A DNA stretch of 26,632 bases from JAXGQD01 sp964574395 (GTDB lineage: Bacteria > Bacillota > Clostridia > Saccharofermentanales > Fastidiosipilaceae), in NCBI GenBank assembly GCA_964574395.1, contig CAZNNL010000029.1:1-26632 (forward strand), read 5' to 3'. The notes under the pieces are model-generated. The model did not search any database, had not been told where the DNA came from, and was given only the letters and a program-made list of their open reading frames with translations. Positions 16,261 to 24,214 of this stretch are shown here, piece by piece. The translations under genes and the position numbers were made by a program. Each line of letters starts with the position of its first letter. Positions within the stretch are counted from its first letter, which is position 1.

Positions 16261-18666
16261 TCAGTTCAAGAGAGCCAGTAGTTTGCTACGTCTGTCGATA
16301 GATAGTTTTTTATAGATGCTTTGCATATGATTTTTAACAGTCCATTCTGAAATCACAAGTTTTTCTGCTATCTCTCTGTTGCGTAATCCACGGGCTGCCA
16401 GTCTGGCAATTTCTTCTTCACGTGGTGAAAGATCGTTTGGTAATTTACCTTGCGCCAATACATCTGCCACTTCATCGTTTTGCTTATCCACTTCACTGAT
16501 GAGCGCTTCAATTTTAATGATAAAATCCGGATAGCGCGCTCTAAGCTTAACTTCTTTAAGTAGCGGTACAATACCTACACGATAGTGCAGTAAAGTTGCA
16601 AATAACTCATCTTCTTCAGCCAAAGATAAGGCTTCATCTAGTTTCGCTACAGCCAACCCTCTGTCACCTAAGCTGTTATACGAGAGGCACATGACAATGT
16701 TAATAAAATAGCGAACAGCTGCATTAGTAAAGACACCCTTCTCTTTGTCAATCGCTTCCATCATGCCCAATACACGTGTGACTTCACCATGCATAAAATT
16801 GTCAATTCCACTCACAAATGCTAGAGGCAAAGTAGCTACACCACGCCGATGCATCTTGTTCCCAACGATTTTATTCCAGCCGGGTGTTTCGGTAATACGC
16901 CCCAACATCGCCAGGAGTATACTGCGCACGGATTCTAAGAGTACTTGATAGGTCATGCTTCCACTACCATAAGAAAAGGCAGATGCATTCGTTTCCAGAT
17001 ACTCTATCGCTTTTTCTAGTGCGAGCATATCCATTTTTGAGATGGCTATACGCCCAAGTAACAAGGCAACACCAAAAGACAAAGCAACGTTCTTACTTTC
17101 CTCGGCGATATAGGATGCTTCATATGCTAGGATTTCGGCTTTTTGAAACTGACAACGCATTGCCGCAAGCTCGCCACGATAGAGGACGTCTGCCCCTCTT
17201 CCATGTCCATCCGTTAATTTTGAATATAGCTTAAGCATATCCGAAAGTTTGGAAGCGATGGCATCCCCCTGTCCAGCGTCTGTGTAAAATAATATCCACA
17301 GGGAAGACATACCGAACATATAGGGCATAGTTGGGGTAAAAATTTGTGAAGGAGCCTCGAAATAGAAAGCTGCTGTTTGGTAGACTTCAATCATTTTATC
17401 TAGATTTGGCAAATGATTAAAGGCAGATATCAAATACCATTCACCTTTTAGCTGCACATCGTTTTGTTTCCAAATAATCTCTTTCGCCTCATCCAATGTC
17501 TGATTGAAAGCTTCGGTATTTAGTGCATTAAAAAGGTAATAGGCTAATTTGAGGAGAGACAAAGGATATTTTTCTTTCAATGCTTTGGGACAAAGTGTAA
17601 CTATTTCTAGAGCGATGTCGGCAAAGTCTTTACCTGCTATGGTTTGATATTCTAGTAGTTTAAGTGGGGCTTTTAAAATAGCCTCATAATCGTTGATGGC
17701 GTAGTAACATTCTAAAGCTTCGTAAGGTCTGTTTTGGGCCTCGTAAAGGGCACCGCTTTTGCCATATAAATCATTGCGATAAAGCTCCGGATATGTCAAA
17801 AGCTTACTTTTCAAAAAGCCTGACAAGATTGGGTGAGGATAGAAACGAACAAGCCTCTTATCAAATTGCATTAAGGGGGTACGCAGAAGGGACGTTTTAA
17901 GTTTGGCGTTTTCTTCAACGCTGTCTAGCAATTCGCCGAGGCGTTGTAGGGTAAGGCTATCAAAGATGGCAAAAGGAAGCAGAAAATGACGCTCCTTCTC
18001 ATCAAGTTTGAGCCAGAAAACATCATCCAATAGATCAAACAAATCCACATCGTGTATGATTTCGCCGCTTTCACCAATTTTACGTAAATACAATGCAACG
18101 GCCACAACCCAGCCTTCGGTTTTGGAAAAAATAGTTTGTGCGTCTTGATTAGACAGCTGTAGCCCTTCACTAGCATAGTATTCCTTGATTTCATCCGGCC
18201 TTAGCTGTAGATCCTCACTCGTAATGAGGTTGATATTTGGATTGTACTGTAGCGCGGGGATTTGTGAACTTAAATCAAGTGAAATGAGTATTACATGTAG
18301 ATTGGAACAAGAGATTTCGGTAAAGGCTTTTATAATTGCCAGCGCTAGTTCGCGTTGTAGATATTGCAAGTTATCTATTACTAAATAGGTTGGCTGCGTT
18401 GTTTCTAGATTTTGAATAAGCTCAACAATCTTGGCCTCGTTGCTACGGTTAGGGTAAGCAATACGTTCTAGAGCAGCGCCGTGTTTGGGGTCAATTTTAC
18501 TAAGCTCGCGACAAAGCCTTCTGTAGCTGACGACAGCAGATTCATCGACCAGAATAGAGTAAAAAATTTGTGAAGGAGAAACGTGGACTAAGGTGTCTTG
18601 GACAGCGCTGGTTTTGCCATAACCTGATGGCGCCTCAATAATGCTGAGGGGTGTACTCAGTAACAA
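16261..18666 (-). CDS. MalT/LAL-type ATP-dependent LuxR-family transcriptional regulator (5' end frameshifted)
   Basis: An 801-residue frame, the size of large ATP-binding LuxR (LAL) regulators. A Walker A motif lies at the very start (EAPSGYGKTSAV, GYGKT at about 15-19), then a P-loop ATPase core with a Walker-B-like TYLVIDN strand, a long helical tetratricopeptide-like middle, and a C-terminal LuxR helix-turn-helix (LSPREEEIARLAARG, then WTVKNHMQSIYKKL) in the last 60 residues. Such proteins bind ATP and an inducer and then activate transcription. The TTG at 18666 has no good ribosome site and would cut off the usual N-terminal lead-in. A better start, ATG 18716, exists one frame away (see 18674-18726). 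Last gene of the DsbA-ABC operon; its target may be that operon or the neighbouring adhesin (inference). Confidence 0.85.
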   Translation of the reverse strand: MLLSTPLSIIEAPSGYGKTSAVQDTLVHVSPSQIFYSILVDESAVVSYRRLCRELSKIDPKHGAALERIAYPNRSNEAKIVELIQNLETTQPTYLVIDNLQYLQRELALAIIKAFTEISCSNLHVILISLDLSSQIPALQYNPNINLITSEDLQLRPDEIKEYYASEGLQLSNQDAQTIFSKTEGWVVAVALYLRKIGESGEIIHDVDLFDLLDDVFWLKLDEKERHFLLPFAIFDSLTLQRLGELLDSVEENAKLKTSLLRTPLMQFDKRLVRFYPHPILSGFLKSKLLTYPELYRNDLYGKSGALYEAQNRPYEALECYYAINDYEAILKAPLKLLEYQTIAGKDFADIALEIVTLCPKALKEKYPLSLLKLAYYLFNALNTEAFNQTLDEAKEIIWKQNDVQLKGEWYLISAFNHLPNLDKMIEVYQTAAFYFEAPSQIFTPTMPYMFGMSSLWILFYTDAGQGDAIASKLSDMLKLYSKLTDGHGRGADVLYRGELAAMRCQFQKAEILAYEASYIAEESKNVALSFGVALLLGRIAISKMDMLALEKAIEYLETNASAFSYGSGSMTYQVLLESVRSILLAMLGRITETPGWNKIVGNKMHRRGVATLPLAFVSGIDNFMHGEVTRVLGMMEAIDKEKGVFTNAAVRYFINIVMCLSYNSLGDRGLAVAKLDEALSLAEEDELFATLLHYRVGIVPLLKEVKLRARYPDFIIKIEALISEVDKQNDEVADVLAQGKLPNDLSPREEEIARLAARGLRNREIAEKLVISEWTVKNHMQSIYKKLSIDRRSKLLALLN

Positions 18667-18673
18667 GTCCAGC

Positions 18674-18726
18674 TTTTTTGGAGTCTGGAGGAATAATAAC
18701 GTTTGATGATTTTCATTCAGACCCTC
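18674..18726 (-). other. Displaced 5' end of the LAL regulator: ribosome site, ATG and short-by-one A run
   Basis: On the minus strand GAGGG (18726-18722) precedes ATG 18716 by 5 bases. This frame encodes MKIIKRYYSSRLQK and then goes out of register at a six-A run (18679-18674). With seven A residues the frame becomes RLQKKLDLLLSTPLSIIEAP and enters the regulator; a tyrosine-rich stretch with RLxxKL just before the P-loop is what LAL regulators of this type show. The restored protein would be 818 residues. The ATG lies 17 bases after the permease stop (18733), fitting operon spacing. Confidence 0.75.
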
Positions 18727-18732
18727 ACTACG

Positions 18733-20334
18733 TTAAGTATCCTGCCCTTTCGCGATAATCATTTTCATTCCGGGAACAGCGATAACAGCTATTGCTAAGT
18801 TTAACAGTAAAGCGATCAATATTAAAATGCTACTGATAGCAATCGGTGCCTCTGTGCCAATTACGAAACCTATAATTACTATACCGATGATTGTCGGCAT
18901 TAGAAAAACGGACACAATGGCCATCATTAAAAGTGCATACAGACCTTTGCTTGGATTGCCAGCAATCCCGTAAGTTAAGAGATGCGCCGCCGTCGAGACC
19001 AGGTAGCTTGAAAGCAAAAGCAGAAATAATAGTATGGCCATAATAAGAGGCAGACGGCTAACGATCACCAAGAGCAAGTAGCCAGGTAAAATATCTAGAC
19101 TCAAAAACATCAAACCAGCAAGTTGACCATAGAAAACACGCTCAAAAGCGCTGATGGGATAAAGGAGATAATAAGGATTCGTCAATTCGAATGCAAAGGG
19201 ATTGATGCTTGAAATAGTGAAACGCATAAAAACAAAGAGTGCTGCATAAATTACCGGCAAATAATTTGGTCGAAACATCCCTAAGCCTAGGCTCAGATAG
19301 CTCAGAAGCACTGCGGTCAGTAGATATGAAAGAAAAGCCCAACCAAGAAAAAACTTGCGTTGTCTACGTTTTTCTAGAACATGCTTGTAGAAAAAGGTGT
19401 TGGCTCCTAGTCCCCCGCCTAAACCCATAAAGCTAACGTTTCGGGGTTTTTTACGTTTAACGTAATCTTGTAAGTTGATATTGTTGTTCGTTTTCGCAAT
19501 GTCTTGTTGTATGGCAAAAACCTGCACATCCTCATAGAAATCGACTGGTCTGCCATAGACAAATACAAAAGTCAGCGGAATGGAAAGGATAAAAAGTAGA
19601 AGGCAAATCCAATGTTCAATCTGCATGCCAAGCATCAGGCCTTCTATAACGACACCTACCCATCCTGCAATAGGAAAATATCTAAGCCAGGGCATGGCTA
19701 ATAAACGATTCATCGTATCTGCTAGACCGTTGCCTGCACGATAGGCCAGCACAATAGACAGGAGAACGAGCCCGAGTGCGAGGGAGGAATAGAGTGTGGC
19801 AGCCGTTTTGCCAAAGGTATAGCAATCAGAAATGATGTAAGTAAAAACTCTTATCAGGGCGTAGGAGAAGGCTATAAGAATCCAGGCGACAAAAATAACA
19901 AGCACCTGTCCGCCGCGTAAACCGAAGTTCATAAAATTGCCAAACTGAAAGAGGAGAAATACAGAACTAAAAATGCCGGTTAAAAGTTGATTGCTTAAGC
20001 CGTAGATGAGCAAAGATTGAGGTCTAAAAGGAGCGGCGAACAGTACGTGCGCATCTGCTTCGGTAAAAATGCGGTTTACTCCTTTCCTTCCACTCCTGAC
20101 AGCGACAAAAGTAAACACAAAAGAGAGGACCATGATTCCAGCCACCACTTGCCCGGGCCCAGCCCCAGTGATGTTTTCGGACCGACCACTAAACGGACTA
20201 AACACAAAAAATATCACCATAAATATTAGCATTACGCCATAAAGCACGATAAGTGCTAGCTTCGCTGGTGTTTTTATAGCTCTAATAATGGCGTTCTTCC
20301 ACTGCTTTAGTTTTAAGAATATGAGTGCATTCAT
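18733..20334 (-). CDS. ABC-2-like exporter permease (putative ABC_export family)
   Basis: A 533-residue integral membrane protein starting MNALIFLKLKQWKNAI, with the N-terminal amphipathic lead (RAIKTPAKLALIV) seen in putative ABC exporter permeases of Gram-positive bacteria. I estimate about 12 hydrophobic segments in two halves around a charged cytoplasmic loop (DIAKTNNNINLQDYVKRKKPRN, near residues 280-300). The start overlaps the ATPase stop as ATGA (20331-20334), so the two are translationally coupled and form one transporter. The cargo is unknown; members of this group sit beside single-domain ATPases like the one here. Confidence 0.8.
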   Translation of the reverse strand: MNALIFLKLKQWKNAIIRAIKTPAKLALIVLYGVMLIFMVIFFVFSPFSGRSENITGAGPGQVVAGIMVLSFVFTFVAVRSGRKGVNRIFTEADAHVLFAAPFRPQSLLIYGLSNQLLTGIFSSVFLLFQFGNFMNFGLRGGQVLVIFVAWILIAFSYALIRVFTYIISDCYTFGKTAATLYSSLALGLVLLSIVLAYRAGNGLADTMNRLLAMPWLRYFPIAGWVGVVIEGLMLGMQIEHWICLLLFILSIPLTFVFVYGRPVDFYEDVQVFAIQQDIAKTNNNINLQDYVKRKKPRNVSFMGLGGGLGANTFFYKHVLEKRRQRKFFLGWAFLSYLLTAVLLSYLSLGLGMFRPNYLPVIYAALFVFMRFTISSINPFAFELTNPYYLLYPISAFERVFYGQLAGLMFLSLDILPGYLLLVIVSRLPLIMAILLFLLLLSSYLVSTAAHLLTYGIAGNPSKGLYALLMMAIVSVFLMPTIIGIVIIGFVIGTEAPIAISSILILIALLLNLAIAVIAVPGMKMIIAKGQDT

Positions 20335-21083
20335 ACTCCAAACCCTCCTGCACTGGGATCGACTCCTGTTTGAATAGCCGTTGTTTGTACACCTTCTGTC
20401 ACTTGGAAAAAATAATCTTCAAGTTTCAGGCCCTTTTCGTCTAGGATCGCGCGGTTTTCGCCTGCAATAATAAAGCCATCTTTCATGACAAAAGCATAGT
20501 TCCACAGTTCGTCGACGCTATCTAGAATATGTGTTGAGATAAAGATGGATCGACCAGCTACGGCAAGCTCACTGAAAACTTGTTTCACTTCTTTAATGGC
20601 GCGCGGGTCCAAACCAACCAAAGGTTCATCGAACAAAATGAACTGAGGCTCATGCAAAAGAGCCATGCAAATGGATGTTTTTTGCTGCATGCCTTTGGAA
20701 AGTTCGCTGCCCAATTTTTTGGCCTTGTCTTCTAGCTCGAAACGTTGCAAGAGCCGTGCGGCCTTCGCTTCCCAATCTTGCAATTTATATATGCGTGCAA
20801 TAAGTTCCAAATGTTCATTTACTGTTAGCAAAGGATAGAGTTGAGGGATTTCTGGCACATAACCGAGTTTTGCTCTCCCCTCGACCGTTTTGTTATTGAC
20901 ACCGTCAATCAGGATTTCACCTTCATAGCGCAGCAGTCCCATAATGCTTTTAAGTAGTGTGCTTTTGCCAGCGCCATTGGGGCCCACTAGCAAAGTTACA
21001 CTTCGCGCAGGAACAGTTAAGCTAATATTCTTGTTCGCTACCACAGAGCCATAGCGTTTGGTCAAATTTCTTATTTCTAACAT
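20331..21083 (-). CDS. ABC transporter ATP-binding protein
   Basis: A 250-residue ATPase with all motifs: Walker A GPNGAGKST (34-42), signature LSKGM (128-132; Lys in place of the usual Gly-Gly second position, common in exporter ATPases), Walker B ILFDEP (149-154), a D-loop (GLDP) and the switch histidine in STHILD (H185). It powers the downstream permease. The start ATG has a good GGAGG four bases upstream. It follows the DsbA-like gene by 31 bases and overlaps the permease by four. Confidence 0.92.
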   Translation of the reverse strand: MLEIRNLTKRYGSVVANKNISLTVPARSVTLLVGPNGAGKSTLLKSIMGLLRYEGEILIDGVNNKTVEGRAKLGYVPEIPQLYPLLTVNEHLELIARIYKLQDWEAKAARLLQRFELEDKAKKLGSELSKGMQQKTSICMALLHEPQFILFDEPLVGLDPRAIKEVKQVFSELAVAGRSIFISTHILDSVDELWNYAFVMKDGFIIAGENRAILDEKGLKLEDYFFQVTEGVQTTAIQTGVDPSAGGFGV

Positions 21084-21114
21084 AGGACCTCCAAATATGT
21101 GGTTTTTTGTGTGC

Positions 21115-21984
21115 TTAGTTTATTCTCTTGACGAAATAGGTGCTGCCAACTTCAATTTTGCTTAGCCAAGACCGTTCAACTAAGGCGTTAATTTTTTGAT
21201 CAAGTTCCTCTCTCGAAGCGAGATCAAAGGCTTGGAAAAGTTCTTCGCGCGCCAACTTCGGAGTTTTTATCAGCAAATATTCTAATTCATCTTCGTCCCA
21301 AGGCGCGTCCACAGGTCTTAGGTCGCCATCCGTCAGATGCGTGATAGCTTTGGCAAAATCACTAAACATATTGAAACCCGTAAGTCTGCCTTCCCTAGCC
21401 CGGTCCGTCTTAATATAAAAAGTCGGAAACACAGCTACTCCCTGCGACTGGGTCAACATCAAATCAGCCTGTAATTTACGGTCTGCCGTACCATCGTCTA
21501 ATGCCTTGGTGAAAACTTCAATATCAAGCCCCACTTCTTTAGCAAGTTCAACTTGTACGCCGCGTTCACTTGTGCGTAGTGCCTCAGCCAGGGTTGCTTC
21601 ACGTATGCGCCTCAAATACTTGTTCGCTAATTCAGGGTTTGACACTTGGGCTGCTTTAAATGCCAGACCCTGTGGAAAACTCGTCTGCGATTCCGGATCA
21701 TCCGTGAATAGACCAAATCCTTTCGACTGCACCGGCATATGGTGCAAACTTACACCTTCTTCCCAGTGTTGCAGTAAAAGTTCATTCGCAAGTTCAGGCG
21801 TAAAATCATCGATTTTCCGACCCGTTTCATTTAGATCATCAAGTTTCCGTACCAGACCACCATAGACATAACGAAATTCTACTTCGTCCGGGTAGCGTGT
21901 CTCTAAAGCTCTATATGCTGGCTCAGTCGCCCAACACCAACTACACAGTACATCTGTATAGCTTGTAATAATAATTTTTTTCAT
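21115..21984 (-). CDS. DsbA-family thiol oxidoreductase-like protein (Thioredoxin_5/SpxH-like)
   Basis: A 289-residue protein with a thioredoxin first strand and a CSWC active-site motif (C14-C17, in DVLCSWCWATEP), a helical insert (ELANELLLQHWEEG) and a cis-proline loop (VAVFPTFYI, about residue 190). There is no signal peptide or membrane helix, so it is cytoplasmic, unlike secreted DsbA. The CxWCW arrangement resembles DsbA-like thioredoxins of the FrnE/SpxH group; a C-terminal extension (about 230-289) is of unknown role. AAGGAG lies 8 bases upstream of the ATG. First gene of the operon with the ABC exporter and regulator. Activity as reductase, isomerase or protease adaptor cannot be told from the sequence. 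Confidence 0.8.
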   Translation of the reverse strand: MKKIIITSYTDVLCSWCWATEPAYRALETRYPDEVEFRYVYGGLVRKLDDLNETGRKIDDFTPELANELLLQHWEEGVSLHHMPVQSKGFGLFTDDPESQTSFPQGLAFKAAQVSNPELANKYLRRIREATLAEALRTSERGVQVELAKEVGLDIEVFTKALDDGTADRKLQADLMLTQSQGVAVFPTFYIKTDRAREGRLTGFNMFSDFAKAITHLTDGDLRPVDAPWDEDELEYLLIKTPKLAREELFQAFDLASREELDQKINALVERSWLSKIEVGSTYFVKRIN

Positions 21985-22093
21985 CTCTCTACTCCTTATG
22001 CATGCGTCAATTTCCTAGTAGGAGGATTCGTATCCTATACACAATTTTAGCATGCCTTGCCACTAAGTAATCTGCTAAGATGATTCTAAATTC

Positions 22094-22099
22094 AGGAGG
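22094..22099 (+). promoter_or_regulatory. Ribosome binding site of deoC
   Basis: AGGAGG lies 9 bases before ATG 22109. The 124-bp gap to the divergent DsbA-like gene also holds a small hairpin, AGGAT-TCGT-ATCCT (22024-22037 region), which could be a control site for either gene. Confidence 0.7.
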
Positions 22100-22108
22100 T
22101 GTTTTGCC

Positions 22109-22753
22109 ATGGAAAAGCAGGATTATTTTAAGTACATCGATCATACGAATCTCAAACAGGATGCGCCTTGGTCCGCGATTGATAAACTTTGTAAAGAGGC
22201 TCTGGAGTACGGCTGCGCCAGTGTATGTATTCAGCCCAACTACGTGGAAAGAGTGCGTCAAGCGTACCCTGAGCTAAAAATTGCGACAGTGATTGGTTTC
22301 CCTAACGGTTATAACATTACCCCTGTCAAAGTACTAGAAAGCGAGTTGGCTTTAGCTCACGGGGCAGATGAGCTTGATATGGTTATTAATATTACGGATG
22401 TGAAAAATGGGGATTTTGATAAGGTCGCCGCAGAAATTCGGGCGATTCGTAATTGTTCCAGCAAGCCTTTTATTCTGAAAGTCATCGTTGAGACCTGCTT
22501 TCTTAGCCAAGAGGAAAAAATCAAGCTCTGCGCAATTGTTACGGAGGAAAGGGCGGATTATATTAAAACATCTACCGGCTTTGGTGGCGGAGGAGCAACA
22601 TTAGAGGATATTGCGCTTTTTCGTGAACATATCGGCCCTAAGGTTAAGATGAAAGCTTCCGGTGGGGTGCGTACCTTCACTGACATTCAGGCCTATGTAG
22701 AGGCAGGCTGCTTGCGCATCGGTGCTAGTTCAGCTGTAGAACAACTCAAATAA
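22109..22753 (+). CDS. deoC: Deoxyribose-phosphate aldolase
   Basis: A 214-residue class I aldolase that splits 2-deoxyribose-5-phosphate into glyceraldehyde-3-phosphate and acetaldehyde in deoxynucleoside breakdown. The family motifs are all present: YIDHTNL at the start, ELDMVIN (Asp90 as proton relay), LKVIVET, the Schiff-base lysine in IKTSTGFG (Lys153) and the second lysine in KASGGVR (Lys182). The length matches short bacterial DeoC. No other deo gene is adjacent. It lies divergent to the DsbA operon and 198 bp before rhaA; the long gap and a separate promoter suggest it is not in the rhamnose operon, although both pathways end in an aldolase step. Confidence 0.95.
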   Translation: MEKQDYFKYIDHTNLKQDAPWSAIDKLCKEALEYGCASVCIQPNYVERVRQAYPELKIATVIGFPNGYNITPVKVLESELALAHGADELDMVINITDVKNGDFDKVAAEIRAIRNCSSKPFILKVIVETCFLSQEEKIKLCAIVTEERADYIKTSTGFGGGGATLEDIALFREHIGPKVKMKASGGVRTFTDIQAYVEAGCLRIGASSAVEQLK

Positions 22754-22765
22754 CAGAGTGTTTAG

Positions 22766-22781
22766 AATCCTAGGTAGGATT
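22766..22781. promoter_or_regulatory. Palindrome downstream of deoC
   Basis: AATCCTA and TAGGATT are exact inverted copies around GG, 13 bases after the deoC stop. The two-base centre is too tight for an ordinary terminator loop and there is no T run, so a protein-binding site is as likely as a weak hairpin. Confidence 0.35.
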
Positions 22782-22875
22782 ATAAGATTGAAGCGCGCAC
22801 TATAAACAACAAAATACTATTATTATTACCCAACAATGCTTGATGCTATCCCCTATCGATGCGTCTATACTGTAA

Positions 22876-22904
22876 TTGTGTCATTAAAGCTGTATTTGTA
22901 TAAA
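22876..22904 (+). promoter_or_regulatory. Candidate promoter of the rhaA-aldolase operon
   Basis: TTGTGT (22876-22881), a 17-base spacer and TATAAA (22899-22904) lie 47 bases before ATG 22952. TATACT at 22866-22871 is an alternative -10 but lacks a well-placed -35. The AT-rich stretch upstream (22800-22840) could hold activator sites. Confidence 0.45.
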
Positions 22905-22951
22905 AACTATTATTTTGTGCAAATGCAAACAAGTGCAGTGAGGAGTCGATT

Positions 22952-24214
22952 ATGAACGAGAAGCACATTCAAGCTGGTTATGCGTATGCACAAGAAGTTT
23001 TCGCTGCCAATGGAATAGACACGGAAAAAGCAATGGAGAAAGCTAATCAGATTCCCTTGTCGCTCAATTGCTGGCAAGGCGATGATGTCATTGGTTTTGA
23101 TGGTTCTAAAAGTCTTTCCGGTGGTATTGCCACGACAGGTAATTATCCTGGTCGTGCACGAAACATCGCGGAACTTAAGCAAGATATTGAGCAAGCTTTC
23201 ACTTACATTCCCGGCGTGAAAAAACTAAACCTCCATGCCAGCTATGCTGATAAAACGGACCCCTCTAAAGATCGTGATGCGTACACGATCGAGGACTTTC
23301 AAACTTGGGTCGATTGGGCTAAGAAAATGGACGTTGGTTTGGACTTCAATCCGACGTATTTTGCGCATCCTCAAATGGACGGAAACTTTTCACTTTCATC
23401 GCTTAATGCTGATACGCGTAAGTTTTGGGTGGAGCATGGCAAAAGGTGCCTCGAAATCGCGCAAGGTTTTGCCAAACAATTAGGAAAACCTTCTGTTGTG
23501 AATTTTTGGATGCCCGACGGCTACAAAGATTATCCTGCCAACACGAGCGAACATCGTCGTTTAATGACAGCCTCCTTAGACGAAATTTTTTCTATTGACT
23601 ATGACAAGGAGCAAGTCCTTCCAGCCATAGAAAGTAAACTTTTCGGAATTGGAGCCGAGAGTTATACAGTTTGTAGCCATGAGTACTCCCTCAGTTATGC
23701 TCTGACGCGCAACCTGCTCTATTGCCTAGACGCCGGACATTTTCACCCTACCGAAGTCATCAGTGCGAAAATTACGGCAGTTTTAGAATTCTTAGATAAA
23801 GCACTCCTACACGTCAGCCGCCCGGTCCGCTGGGATAGTGACCACGTGGTTACTTTGGATGATGAATTGCAACGCATCATGGATGAAATCGTTTTTAACG
23901 GCCTTGAGGAGCGTGTTTTCATTGGCACGGATTTCTTTGACGCCTCTATCAATCGCATTGCTGCTTGGGCCATTGGACTACGCAATACCAGAAAAGCACT
24001 CCTGATTTCTACTTTGGCTCCTGCTGAAGCGATTAGAAAAGCGGAAGCAGACGGTGATTTCACACTTCGCCTTGCTCTGCAAGAAGAAAGAAAATCCTTG
24101 CCCTTCAGTGCCGTCTGGGATTACTACTGTTTAAAAGAGAATATTCCACAAGGTCAAGAATGGATAAGAGACATGCAAAAGTATGAGAAAGAAGTTTTAG
24201 GTGCACGCGCATGA
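22952..24214 (+). CDS. rhaA: L-rhamnose isomerase
   Basis: A 420-residue enzyme (E. coli RhaA is 419) converting L-rhamnose to L-rhamnulose, first step of rhamnose catabolism, cytoplasmic. It is collinear with the family over its whole length, including AIESKLFGIGAES, LDAGHFHPTEVIS, LLHVSRPVRWDSDHVV, GTDFFDASINRIAAW and the C-terminal KSLPF...VWDYYC. The positions that hold the structural metal in E. coli (Glu234, Asp267, His294, Asp334) correspond here to Glu227, Asp260, His287 and Asp327. GAGGAG precedes the ATG. The stop overlaps the next start as ATGA (24211-24214), so the aldolase is coupled to it. An AraC regulator lies downstream on the other strand. Confidence 0.97.
   Translation: MNEKHIQAGYAYAQEVFAANGIDTEKAMEKANQIPLSLNCWQGDDVIGFDGSKSLSGGIATTGNYPGRARNIAELKQDIEQAFTYIPGVKKLNLHASYADKTDPSKDRDAYTIEDFQTWVDWAKKMDVGLDFNPTYFAHPQMDGNFSLSSLNADTRKFWVEHGKRCLEIAQGFAKQLGKPSVVNFWMPDGYKDYPANTSEHRRLMTASLDEIFSIDYDKEQVLPAIESKLFGIGAESYTVCSHEYSLSYALTRNLLYCLDAGHFHPTEVISAKITAVLEFLDKALLHVSRPVRWDSDHVVTLDDELQRIMDEIVFNGLEERVFIGTDFFDASINRIAAWAIGLRNTRKALLISTLAPAEAIRKAEADGDFTLRLALQEERKSLPFSAVWDYYCLKENIPQGQEWIRDMQKYEKEVLGARA

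Noticed and set aside
22801..22951. Riboswitch or catabolite-repressor site before rhaA
   Set aside because: No conserved aptamer pattern and no convincing cre-like palindrome could be seen; only a promoter is supported.
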